In this document: positions 23,365 to 32,260 of the stretch, one piece after another
How the letters are laid out: each line of letters opens with the position of its first letter
Numbering within the stretch: position 1 is the stretch's first letter
Assembly: GCA_006937955.1 (NCBI GenBank)
Contig: SSNP01000001.1
Location: 9,429,619-9,493,618 of the forward strand
Reading direction: 5' to 3'
Origin: Pachypanchax playfairii
Lineage: Eukaryota; Chordata; Actinopteri; Cyprinodontiformes; Aplocheilidae
Length of the DNA stretch: 64,000 bases
Position numbers and translations under genes: made by a program
The notes under the pieces: generated by a model
What the model was told of the DNA's origin: nothing
The model's input: only the letters and a program-made list of their open reading frames with translations
Database searches by the model: none

Positions 23365-23825
23365 CAGGTCTAGACATTTTTTCATGTTGGGGGCAGATAG
23401 GAGCACAGATTCCCAAAAGGGTGGCACAAGGAAATGGGCCCATAACCTTAAAAAAAATTGAGTTTTTACAAAATTATTTAGACCCTTTATTAGAATTTAA
23501 ATGGCTACCATAAACCAAATTTTTTTCTCTGTTCCCAATCCTCATGGTGTCGCCCTCTTTTTTATTCAAGAGTCCTAGCATCGAAAAGAGAAAAAGTGTC
23601 TATGCAAGTCAAATTCCTTGTATTGTGCAAATGATGACCAATAAGCTTTGTTCTGATTCTGAAAATTAAATATTGCACACTTTCATAATTCATTTTCAAT
23701 GATTAATGTAAAGTATTGATTGAATTTGATTGTCTCAGCTTTGGGGGAGGCACCTGGCATGGCCAGTCTACTTAGAAGGGTGGCCCGTGCGCCCCCCCCG
23801 GGCCCCTTCTCTGGATACGCCCCTG
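23365..23825. mobile_element. hAT-type MITE (CAGGGGCGTATCCAG-type end)
   Basis: This is a 461-bp element. The right end, read in reverse, is CAGGGGCGTATCCAGA, a common hAT terminus in fish; the left end starts CAGGTCTAGACATTTT and is more decayed. Flanking 8-mers GAGATATA (23357-23364) and GAGATATT (23826-23833) match at 7 of 8 bases. No transposase. Confidence 0.8.
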
Positions 23826-24079
23826 GAGATATTTTATATTAGAGAACATGATGATAAACTACCACCATCTTCTAACAGAGGTTTTGGCCACGCAAATCCA
23901 TAATGGTGAAACCAATCAATCTTAATGAGCACCTGAAAATCTTCTATGAAATAAAAGGTTTATTATCTGGTCTGAAGGGATCTTGCCTTCCTTGTGTTCC
24001 TCTTTATCTGTTCCTAACTAATGTAGTTCCTGTTTTTCTTCATCCATTTGGACCTTAAGCCTGTTGATGTTTTTTCGAC

Positions 24080-24163
24080 CTCTTTACTTTGGCGACACTC
24101 GTTTTTCTCATGTGATCTAACCGCATAGTTCATGTGTTTGACCCCTTTCTCCAGCTCTGTCGC
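24080..24163 (-). CDS. Coiled-coil gene exon, 3' boundary uncertain
   Basis: The acceptor TTTTTTGTGTAG ends at 24164, and the exon reads ATELEKGVKHMNYAVRSHEK then NECRQSKE. With donor GAG|GTCGAA at 24080/24079 it is 84 bp and joins exon 19976-20206 in phase 0, but that donor is weak. A much better donor, CAAA|GTAAAG at 24088/24087, would shorten it to 76 bp and demand an unseen exon of length 3n+2 before 20206. The upstream join to exon 27875-27965 is also out of phase by one base, so an exon is missing on that side in any case. Confidence 0.65.
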
Positions 24164-25918
24164 CTACACAAAAAAGATAAAAACAAAAAAAAAAAAAAAA
24201 AACGTGCAAAAAAGTAAACCGAAAAGTGAGTGAGGGTGTGGCTTTCTCCACAATGTGATGGAGTTACAGAGGTTCCAAGTTTCGCCTCGAGGTCTGGAAG
24301 GAAAGATACTATGAACACAGCAAACATTAATAAGTAACTATTCGTCTTTCCTTTGGTCTAACGTTTGAGGAGCCTTTGAGCAAGGTGCTGTGCCTCCCAC
24401 TGCTCTGATGCAGCTTAGAAGCAAACTGTGGAAAACTGTGTTCTGGTCCTTCCCTTGAGTGGATGTTTGCAACTATGTGGGTGTAAAGCAGGGTATTGAT
24501 AGGAAAAACAAAATCTAACAAAACATAAAGGGTGTTCACTAAACCTGGCCCCAGCATATAAAAGAATTAGAAAGAAAACAGGAAAAATGTTAGATGTTTA
24601 AGAATTCCTCTAAAAAAGAGGCTGTAACAAATAAAATCTAAAAAGAAAACTAAAGTTTTAGCAGCATAAGTAACAGTGGTATTTTCAACCATTTCTAAAC
24701 TTTATCATTTAAAACAAGCTGTTCTGCTTGATACTTTAGTTCAGACACCTGGATTTTAGCTCAGCTGAACTCTGCTCAGAACCTAAACCAGGAGAAAAAA
24801 AAAATCTAAAAAACAAACCCCAAGAAACTCCGTAGTTGTGATATTTTGAGGTTAATTTCTGTGGAAACTCTGAATTGTCTCAGTTTGAAAAAACAAGCCA
24901 ATGCTAGTCAGAGTGGGACTGAGACCAAAGTCATCGTAATACATAAAATCTTAAACCATTTTATAGCAATTCGTTCAGATGCTGTTTTATAAAACTCTGT
25001 TTTGCTCCATATGGTTATTTTGACAGAAATGTTCAGAATTCCCAACCTACAGTGTTACACTTTGAACTAGAATTGCTACATAAAAGAAACTACTTCGTCT
25101 CTTCATCGTCATCTTCCTCACTGTATCTGTACAAAGAAAACATTTTCCTCCCTGAGGACATTGAGCAAGGGCTTTTTATTTATTTATTTATTTATTTATT
25201 TTAATTACAAAACACTTTATCTTCCTAGAATCTTGTCAAAAAGATGAAAAAAAAAAGAACATTGTGTTAAAGTTGATATCTTCGTGATTCATTGGCAACA
25301 ATCAGTGTATCTCAGTAAACAGGGGAACTCCACTGACTGTGAACTTAAAATGAAATATTCCAGTCTTGTTTTCATACTTATGCTTAAGATAATGGCAGTG
25401 GTGGGCGGATGACGGTACAGAAAAACAGTTGTTGTGTTTCTACTCCAGTATACAGAATGTCTCACAATCTCCTCTGCTGGCCCGTTTCCTTGGTGACCTT
25501 CCTTAATTACCCACTTTAGTCATATGCCAAATGAGTGAGTGTGTGCATGTCTGTGTGTGTGTGCGTGTCTGCACATGCTTTTATGTGGGTGTGATTCCTC
25601 ACAAGTTGGCCCAGGGGAAATGTTTCGGACTTTTTTCTTCTCTCTGTGTTCACTGAGTCTGTATCTGTTCAGGCTTTTTCTCTGTTTGAGGTCAGTGAAA
25701 ATGTCTGGGTTTGGGTTCTGAGCCAACTAAAGTATTTTGGGATATTTTCATCTGGGATTATGTTTCACTAATATTTCAAAGACATTCAGACTTTTTTTGA
25801 CCTTTAGCTAGTTGAAATATGAATCACATTCTCTCTAAATAGAAAGACGAGGCGCAGGGAATTGGGGGATCGAAGATTGTTGTCTTGTACAAAACCATGA
25901 AAAAAAAAGTGAAAAATA
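24164..25918. other. Intron, one candidate small exon (listed separately)
   Basis: AT-rich intron with poly-A at 24185-24202 and a (TTTA)n run at 25178-25203. No mobile element with clear ends. Confidence 0.45.
25090..25126 (-). CDS. Candidate small terminal exon (acidic C-terminus)
   Basis: A strong acceptor, TTTTCTTTGTACAG, is followed by a frame reading YSEEDDDEETK and then TAG (25092-25090). An acidic tail directly before a stop is common in real proteins, and the acceptor is one of the best in the region. However, it would need two bases carried in from the previous exon, while exon 27875-27965 leaves one. It could be an alternative last exon, a leftover of another gene, or chance. Confidence 0.25.
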
Positions 25919-26765
25919 CAGTGGGGCAAAAATTATATGGACAGCCACTGATTGTGCAAGATGTCCCACATAAAAGATGAGAGAGGTTAAGAATTTTCAT
26001 CCTGGGACACTTCAGCTGTGAGAAACAGAATCGGAAAAAAAGCAACCAGGAAATCACGTCATATAATTTGAAAAATAATTTATTTTATCATATGATGTAT
26101 ATTCTTGTGAAAAATAAATATTTGGACAATCAAAAAGTTGGACTCAATACTTTGTATTGTAACCTTGGTTGGCAATTACAGAGGTCAAACTTTACCTGTA
26201 GTTGACCAGGTTTGCACCCACTGCAGCAGGTATTTTGACCTACTCTTCCATTCAGATCTTCTACAGATCTGTCATGTTTTGGGGCTGTTACCAGGCAACA
26301 CAGACTTTCAACTCCCTCCACAGATTTTCTGTTGGATTGAGGTCTGGAGAGTGGCTAGGCTACTCCAGGACCTTGGAATGCTTCTGACTGACCCACTCCT
26401 TAGTTGCCCGGGTGGTGTGTTTGGGTTCATTGTCATGCTGGAAAATCCAGCCATGTTATCTGGCTGGGGCAAGGAGGTTTTTGCCCAAAATCTCATGATA
26501 TATGGCCCCGTTCATCCTTTCCTTAATACAGATCAGTCACCCTGTCTTCTTTACAGGACAACAGCCCCAAAGCATGATGTTTCCACCCCCGTGATTTACA
26601 ATGGATCTGGTGTTCTTAGGATGCCACTCATCATTCTTCTCCCTCCAAACATGGCAAGTGAAGTTTAAACCAGAATGTTCTATTTTGGTCTCATCTAACC
26701 ACATGACATTTTCCCAATCCTTATCTAGATCATCTACATGGTCACTGGCAAACCTCCGCAATATA
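25919..26765 (-). mobile_element. Truncated Tc1-like transposon with decayed transposase
   Basis: One inverted-repeat end is present next to a TA at 25918-25919 and reads CAGTGGGGCAAAAATTATAT, a recognisable fish Tc1-type terminus. The transposase lies on the minus strand and is cut off near 26765, so the N-terminal DNA-binding part and the other end are missing. At 26761-26537 a continuous piece reads WENVMWLDETKIE and later NHGGGNIMLWGC, the region around the second Asp of the DDE catalytic triad. Downstream of that the frame is broken by shifts and indels. Inactive. Confidence 0.9.
26537..26761 (-). pseudogene. Tc1-like transposase fragment (DDE core)
   Basis: A 74-codon stretch holds the motif WENVMWLDETKIE, followed by a WREKNDEWHPKNT-like segment and NHGGGNIMLWGC. 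These are hallmarks of the catalytic domain that cuts and joins transposon ends. The start is cut off by the truncation and the rest of the domain continues only in shifted frames down to about 26130. Confidence 0.88.
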
Positions 26766-27874
26766 CTCCAGGTCGACGCAGGAGGGACTTACAGTATGCA
26801 GTGGAGGGATATATTCAGAATAAAAAGACGCAATGAAGGAGATACGACTGCTATCAAGGCTAATGCTTACACCGGCCGGTCTGAAGCTAAATCTCAGAGG
26901 TAGGTTTTCCGTTCATAAAATGCTTCATAAAAGATAAAAACAATATTATTTAAAGTTGCTTGTTGGGGCACTATATGTTTGAGTTTGTTGTAAACTGATG
27001 AAAAATAAAGTGAGAGACACTACGTCAACACAACAACAGCCTACAACAACAGCAGCTAACATTAGCGCACATGTTAACTAATGTCGGCTAAAGCTAAAGG
27101 GCTCGTTAAACTTAGTTTGGAGAGTAGGTTAACGTTCTGGCAATGATTTCCATGGTAATAACTTTGGTCTGATTTGTGTTCTTGCCTCCTGTTAGTAGAC
27201 AACACGGTAAGTAGTTAGCTGTTAGCCCTACCTTTGAGCAGAGCTATTTATGCTTCGTAATTTCACGACACATTTAACTGAAGTGGGGGCCGTCCGCGCT
27301 GTTTAATCCATCGTAGGCACCGCTCACGTTGTGTTTTTGACTTTAGGAATGGAAAGAACAAAACTCCTCCAGATAATCCATCAGGATATCCAGTGTCCGA
27401 TTTACAAATAACACGGGACTGTCCTGCTTAGAGTCAGTGTTTGCCGGAACTACTCGCATAGTAACGGTTGCTATGATGTGTGATTGGACAATAACCATTT
27501 TTGGGGAGGGGTCGGCAAAAGGTCAATTAATTATCCTTAACCCAATGATGTGAGCGACTTTAGTGTAAATTTATAGTATTTGTATACCAATTAATATCTA
27601 TTTTTTAAGCTTTAATGGTGTTTTGGGGTCTGAACAAACCTTATCTATTGTAAAGGTTACAGATCCCTGGTCTATATATTGCTATGGTAAATGAAAGCTA
27701 AAAAAATAAAAGCGTGTAGGACCACAGGCTTGTCTCACTGTAAAAAAATATATATACCAAAGTTAAACTCTGTTCTTGAGTCTAAATATATTAAAGCAGA
27801 ACATATTTGATGGAAATAAGTTTCCACTTTTAATTTACAGCAGCCCTTCATGCCAAATTGAGTCAGTTACTCAC
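26766..27874. other. Intron, probable repeat interior, no ends found
   Basis: Moderate GC with GCTAAC/GTTAGC-rich sequence (27050-27230) and a CAGGGATCTGTAAC-like hAT end in reverse at about 27658-27671. The partner end was not found, so no element is called. Confidence 0.35.
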
Positions 27875-27965
27875 TTTTTCTTTCTCCATCTCTCACCAGC
27901 TCCAGCCTGTCCTGCATGATCCAGAGACTGTTTTGACCAGAACTGAGGGCTCGTTTGTAACTGTC
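27875..27965 (-). CDS. Coiled-coil gene exon
   Basis: The exon is 91 bp, with acceptor ATCGCCCAG ending at 27966 and a near-ideal donor AAAAA|GTGAGTAA at 27875/27874. It reads DSYKRALSSGQNSLWIMQDR then LELVRDGERK plus one A. Phase 0 at its start matches exon 29219-29284. The single base left at the end does not fit exon 24080-24163, which suggests an unseen exon between them. Confidence 0.82.
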
Positions 27966-28350
27966 CTGGGCGATTGATGGAGTTAACTTGGCTCTTTGAC
28001 CTCTCACCTCTGGCTGTCAGTGGCCAGGCTCGCTTAACATAGTAAACCTGAGCTACAACAAGGCAAGGGGGGCGGAACCCTGCACACATGCACAAAGCTA
28101 AATCACACCAGCATTTGTGTAAACACTTCAAACCACCCAAATAGGAAATGATGTGGACAGATATAATACGGGCGGTGTTTTAAATCCCGTAAAATAACAC
28201 AAATATTAAATTGCACACACAGAAACACACACTCCTAAATGACCAAAGCTTTTATTCGTGTTGAAAATTGAACCCCGTTCAACTTAACCCAGAGCAAATG
28301 CAACGCTAACTTCCAGCCAATTTTGAAATCTTAGTTTGATTTATCTTTGA

Positions 28351-28368
28351 GTGTGTGTGTGTGTGTGT
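28351..28368. repeat. (GT)9 microsatellite
   Basis: Nine GT units in an intron. Confidence 0.9.
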
Positions 28369-28800
28369 CTGTGCGTGAATTCCCAATGTGAGCGTGTGAT
28401 AGGCAGAATGAATGTTGATAAACACCAGAGGATGCCGTGTCAAAACAGACAACTTGTCAAACGACACGCTAACTAGGTCAATCACAAAGTTTAAGGAGAA
28501 ACTTTGGAGTGGAGCTTTGGTTTTCTGCATATGTCTCTGTGTGTGATAAGCTCCTCAACGAATCTGCAGGAGGGGATCTCCAATATCGAAGGTATTTTTA
28601 AATCAATGAGCTCTTAAGTGTATCTCAGTCTCAATGTGTTCACACGGAACGTACGCACACAACACTCAGAGCAGACAGAGTCCCTACTGACAGGCAACGA
28701 CAAGATAAAGAAAAGAGAAAAGAAAAAAGGAGGGACAGGACGACAGGAGGGGGGAAAATAATATTTCAACAGTTGGGGGTGGGGGGCGGTAAAGGGAGTT

Positions 28801-28831
28801 TGTGTGTGTGTGTGTGTGTGGGGGGGGGGGG
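28801..28831. repeat. (TG)10 followed by G11
   Basis: A TG array runs straight into eleven G, after another G-rich stretch at 28774-28788. Hard to sequence and perhaps able to form non-B DNA. Confidence 0.9.
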
Positions 28832-29218
28832 TTAAAGCAGAGACGTGAATAGATGAGAAAAGAAATGAGCAAAAGGAGAAATGAAGAAAGAAAGCAAGCG
28901 GAGAGAAAATTCACTAAGATATCATGAAGGCTGTTAAGCATTTTGTTCAGAATCATCGTCTGTCCACCTCAGAAGGCTTAAGAAACCTTCCTCAGCTTTA
29001 CTTCATCTCTTTTATTTCTGCTTTTTGCACATTTGCTTCAACAGACTTGTCCTTTCAAACACAATATGTATTTTTAATGAGCAGAATATCAGATTTATTG
29101 AACCACTGGTTAATAAAATGAAAGACAATGAAAAACATCCCAACCTTCATTTGCCATTTGAAAGTTTTGCGTTAGAAAGCAGATAAAAGTTTTGGAAAAC
29201 TGCTCCAAATATGTTTAC

Positions 29219-29284
29219 CTTTGTGACCTTTATGAACTTTTCACTTTCATCCTCCTTTTGAATTTGGCTGAGTTCAGAGTTGTG
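29219..29284 (-). CDS. Coiled-coil gene exon
   Basis: The exon is 66 bp (22 codons, phase 0 to 0), with donor CAAAG|GTAAACA at 29219/29218. The acceptor is AACAG ending at 29285 after an A run, so its pyrimidine tract is poor. It reads HNSELSQIQKEDESEKFIKV then TK. Charge pattern and phase fit the neighbouring exons. Confidence 0.72.
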
Positions 29285-29659
29285 CTGTTTTTTTTTATAC
29301 AATAATCTAATACTATCAATAATAACCCCTAAAAAATGGTGGAACTGGAAAGAAGGTACTGGCTGTGTTATTTTACAACTTCCAAGTTTGATACAGTTTG
29401 AGAAGCTGCAGCGATGCAAAATCGTATTAAATAACCGTGACCCAAAGTTATTCAGATGAGCATAACCATTAAAAGAGATGAGAAGAAAGTATACAACAAT
29501 CAAGATTTAAAAAGACCTTGGAAATAAATATCAATGCCTTAAACTGGGACAACTACCGGGAACAAAAAAAAAGTATATACATCTTTTTATTAAATCTCCT
29601 ATATTGGTTTTGTAGTTGGATGTTCCAATTCATATTTAGATGAACAATTAATTAATCAT

Positions 29660-29870
29660 TTGACCTCCAACTATCTATTTTCTTCCACTTATCCAAGGTT
29701 AGGATCCAACAGATCCAGGCCTTCGACTAGATTGTCCAGTTCCTTCTGGATCCCAAAGTGTTTCCAGGCCAGGGAGGATATGTAGAATCCTTCCAGCAGG
29801 TTCCTAGTTTTCCCGGGGGCCACCTCCCCTGGGGTGTTTGGAAATCTCCCAACAAGCAGGTGTCTAAATG
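29660..29870. repeat. Diverged LINE fragment (RTE-like, tentative)
   Basis: The block pattern CTTCCACTTATCC, TTTCCAGGCCAGGGAGGATA, CTTCCAGCAGG and CCCGGGGGCCACCTCCC follows the order of a common teleost LINE segment. It is heavily mutated and runs into a tetranucleotide array. No frame survives. Confidence 0.6.
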
Positions 29871-29919
29871 AGATCCCTTAACCAACTTAGGGGCCTTTTT
29901 CTTTCAGTCGTGATCGAAT

Positions 29920-29980
29920 CTACCTACCTACCTACCTACCATCCATCCATCCATCCATCCATCCATCCATCCATCCATCC
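29920..29980. repeat. (CTAC)n then (ATCC)10 microsatellite
   Basis: About five CTAC units to 29940, then ten ATCC units from 29941 to 29980. Such arrays often sit at LINE or SINE tails, and the LINE fragment adjoins it. Confidence 0.92.
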
Positions 29981-31205
29981 AATTTCAAGGAGTAGAAATA
30001 AACTTTGATCTTAGTTGATCTAGCAATTTACTTATTTGTGTCAGAAGCAAACTTATCCTCCAAACTGAGGTCTTCCTCCACCTATCTATATTTGGCAAGA
30101 AATAAATTATATTTCCTTAGAAGCACACTTTAAAATGGCTGAAATAGTTCTTCTAAAGAAAAAAAAAGGAAAAATAACAGCAAAGACATCTACAAATGAG
30201 AGAAAGTGAGAGTAAAATGAGGAGTGAATCATAAGATTAGGTGGAAAATGAAGGAGAACATGTTGACAGTATTTGTTCAGCTGTGTTGATGTTAGGACAT
30301 TTTGTGCTTCAGAAGGAACTACTTAACACAGACTTCTCAGTTTCATTTGCAGTAGAAAAAGTGCAGCTTTTAAAACCACTGTCTGTTTAATTTGATGGAA
30401 TGAAATGTGCATGCAAAGCTTCAACAGTGTGTGTGTCTGTGTGTGCACGTTGGTGCATGAGATCAGAAGAAAAACAGTTTTGGTGCATAAAGCAGGGACA
30501 GATGTGGAGCAGAAACTAGATTCCTGGACAGAATTTAATGATCCATCAACTGACTGAAAACAAAACATGAAAAACACAAATTTAAAGACACACATGCACA
30601 CACATATGAGCAAGTGCACACTCTAATAAATGTAGTAATACACAGGTAACAAAAAATGGCCAGATGTATAAAAGACATTATTAAAAACTAAACTTTGTCC
30701 TAGATTTTTAAAATATATTTTATTGACTAGAAGTGCTAGTACAATTCTCTAATTAAATGAATTGATGTTTCACAATCCAGAATAGATTAGAATTAATTTT
30801 TTTTATTATGATTAACCATCGGAAATCTACAGAGCTTTAAAAAGTGCACTCTACTAGTGTGACTGTTGTAACCACAATCTCAATTATAACAGGAAATACT
30901 AACCTTAACCTTTATCCCCAAAAACACTGAAAACGGTTATTGTCTGTGAAGAGGCTTGAAAGAGAAAAGGACTGAACCTCGTGTGCTGCTTCACTTTTTT
31001 TCCCTCCTTTTTTTTATTCTTACAGATCCAAGCCCTTGAAATTCACCACTGGCTTAGGGAGAATTATCTTTTCAACTTGGTTAATGAATTTAGATATAAA
31101 CCTCTAAGCACAAACATCTGTTCTTTGGGTCTAAAAAAAAAGTTGTAGCTTAAAAAAGGTCATAAAAGCAAAGGAGTGCATGAGTATCTTTGGGAACTTG
31201 ATTAA
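29981..31205. other. Intron, no gene seen
   Basis: AT-rich intron without a bounded feature, ending at the TTAA (31202-31205) that flanks the next MITE. Confidence 0.5.
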
Positions 31206-31635
31206 AAACCCACTCTGATTATCTTTTCAGCTTTTTTAAAGTGTCTCAGTTGCCTTTAAATTATGGCATTTTTACCCGAAATTACAAATCTTGTGCTGTA
31301 TTCTAGGAAGTAGTTTCTGCATAGCAGCCGTAGCTCATTAGAAATTTATCTCTGTGCTGTGGGAGGAACCCCTCCCTGTTGCTCAAAGCTCTCTGTTTAT
31401 GCTAGCGCTATGGCTAGCTTACAGCTAGCAGAGCAGGAGCTTGTGGACCCCACAGTACCTTTTCACAACCATATTTTTCATCTGCTGCTGATTCACAGCG
31501 ATTTGAATGCAGAAATACTCAGAAATGCAATTTTGAGCTTAATTTTCTTAAGATATGTCCTCTAGCATCAGAAAAATGCAACAAGAACTTTCTAAAAATA
31601 GAAAAAAAAACCACAATTTTCAGCAGAGTGGGTCT
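31206..31635. mobile_element. TTAA-flanked MITE, family 3, copy 1
   Basis: This is a 430-bp element with left end AAACCCACTCTGAT, right end GCAGAGTGGGTCT in inverse agreement, and TTAA at 31202-31205 and 31636-31639. A second copy is at 43244-43690. Internal landmarks are shared: TTCTAGGAAGTA, GCTAGCTTACAGCTAGCAGA and AAGATATGTCCTCTAG. Confidence 0.85.
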
Positions 31636-31825
31636 TTAAATTCTTAGCTGATGACATTTAACTTTATTGTTGACACATTTTCTTTAATGATGCTATGTTC
31701 TAAAAAAAAAAAGCTCATTCTAAAATCCATCAAACTTTCTATTATGAACCTCTTTGTAGAAACAGACAATGTCAGTCACAGCAAATACTGCATAAAAAAA
31801 ATATTATATTAAATAAATCTCTTAC

Positions 31826-31852
31826 CTCTGCAAGCCTTCTTATCAGTCCCAT
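31826..31852 (-). CDS. Candidate small exon or alternative first coding exon
   Basis: A strong donor, GCAGAG|GTAAGAG at 31826/31825, is preceded by ATG GGA CTG and a frame reading MGLIRRLAE, ending in phase 0, which would join exon 29219-29284. Upstream is a good pyrimidine tract (CTTTGTCTTTTTTCTACG), but it ends CG where AG is needed. It may be a first exon with its own start codon, an exon whose acceptor was lost or misread, or chance. Confidence 0.35.
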
Positions 31853-32127
31853 CGTAGAAAAAAGACAAAGCATCACAAAAAAGTGAATATTATATTCTAT
31901 CTTTAATCTTTCTGATTGGATTTATCTTTAGATTTCATTTCCAGCACACACAGAGTAAAAGAAAAGTTTCAAGATCTGGTGAGCCAGCAACCTGACTGAG
32001 CTAATGTCAACAATTCATGGTCAAAACCAAAACGCTGCACAAGTTTATCTCAGTTTTACTCTTGACAAAACATTTATAAAGCCTGAAAAAATTGCTGATC
32101 TATTTGAATGACTAAGAGAGAACTTAC

Positions 32128-32260
32128 CTTCTTTAAAGAGGTGTGATGCTCTGGAGTTCCTAATGTCTTTTTGCTATCATCGTACACTTTGTGTCTGTGT
32201 TCAGGTTGTTCTTGTTTGGTCTCATTGATTTCATTCAGCATTTCCCCTTGTTATTTGTAA
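32128..32260 (-). CDS. Coiled-coil gene, probable first coding exon
   Basis: The acceptor TGCACTGCCCGCAG ends at 32261, followed by TTACAAATAACAAGGGGAA and then ATG at 32241-32239. A TAA lies in frame just upstream of that ATG, so translation most likely begins there, and the 19 exon bases before it would be 5' untranslated. The coding part reads MLNEINETKQEQPEHRHKVY then DDSKKTLGTPEHHTSLKK and ends in phase 0 at a consensus donor, AAG|GTAAGTT (32128/32127). It is hydrophilic and not yet strongly coiled-coil. At least one further untranslated exon and the promoter should lie to the right; I could not place them. Confidence 0.75.

Larger units (their letters stand above)
1829..32260 (-). other. 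Gene span: multi-exon coiled-coil protein gene, 3' end missing
   Basis: At least twelve exons on the minus strand, from 32260 down to 1829, code for a highly charged Glu/Lys/Gln/Leu-rich protein with heptad-like leucine spacing, typical of a long alpha-helical coiled coil. About 500 residues are visible. Exon phases join without breaks from 32128 to 27875 and again from 24163 to 1829. The one inconsistency is between 27875 and 24163. Every intron starts GT and ends AG, and most donors are GTAAG, GTGAG or GTAAA types; the GTCG donor at 24079 and the GTAATA donor at 15636 are weaker. No signal peptide, membrane segment or enzymatic motif is visible. Large CCDC and CEP proteins of centrosome or cilium have this make-up, but composition alone does not assign one, and I do not recognise the ortholog. 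The gene continues left beyond the Ty3/gypsy insertion, which therefore probably sits in an intron. Confidence 0.85.

Noticed and set aside
26138..26668. 176-codon frame on the + strand
   Set aside because: It is the antisense of the decayed Tc1 transposase.
26790..27690. Possible hAT element ending CAGGGATCTGTAAC (reverse)
   Set aside because: The opposite end and an 8-bp target duplication could not be found.
29920..29980. Regular short repeats that could suggest a CRISPR array
   Set aside because: A plain tetranucleotide microsatellite without spacers, in vertebrate DNA.
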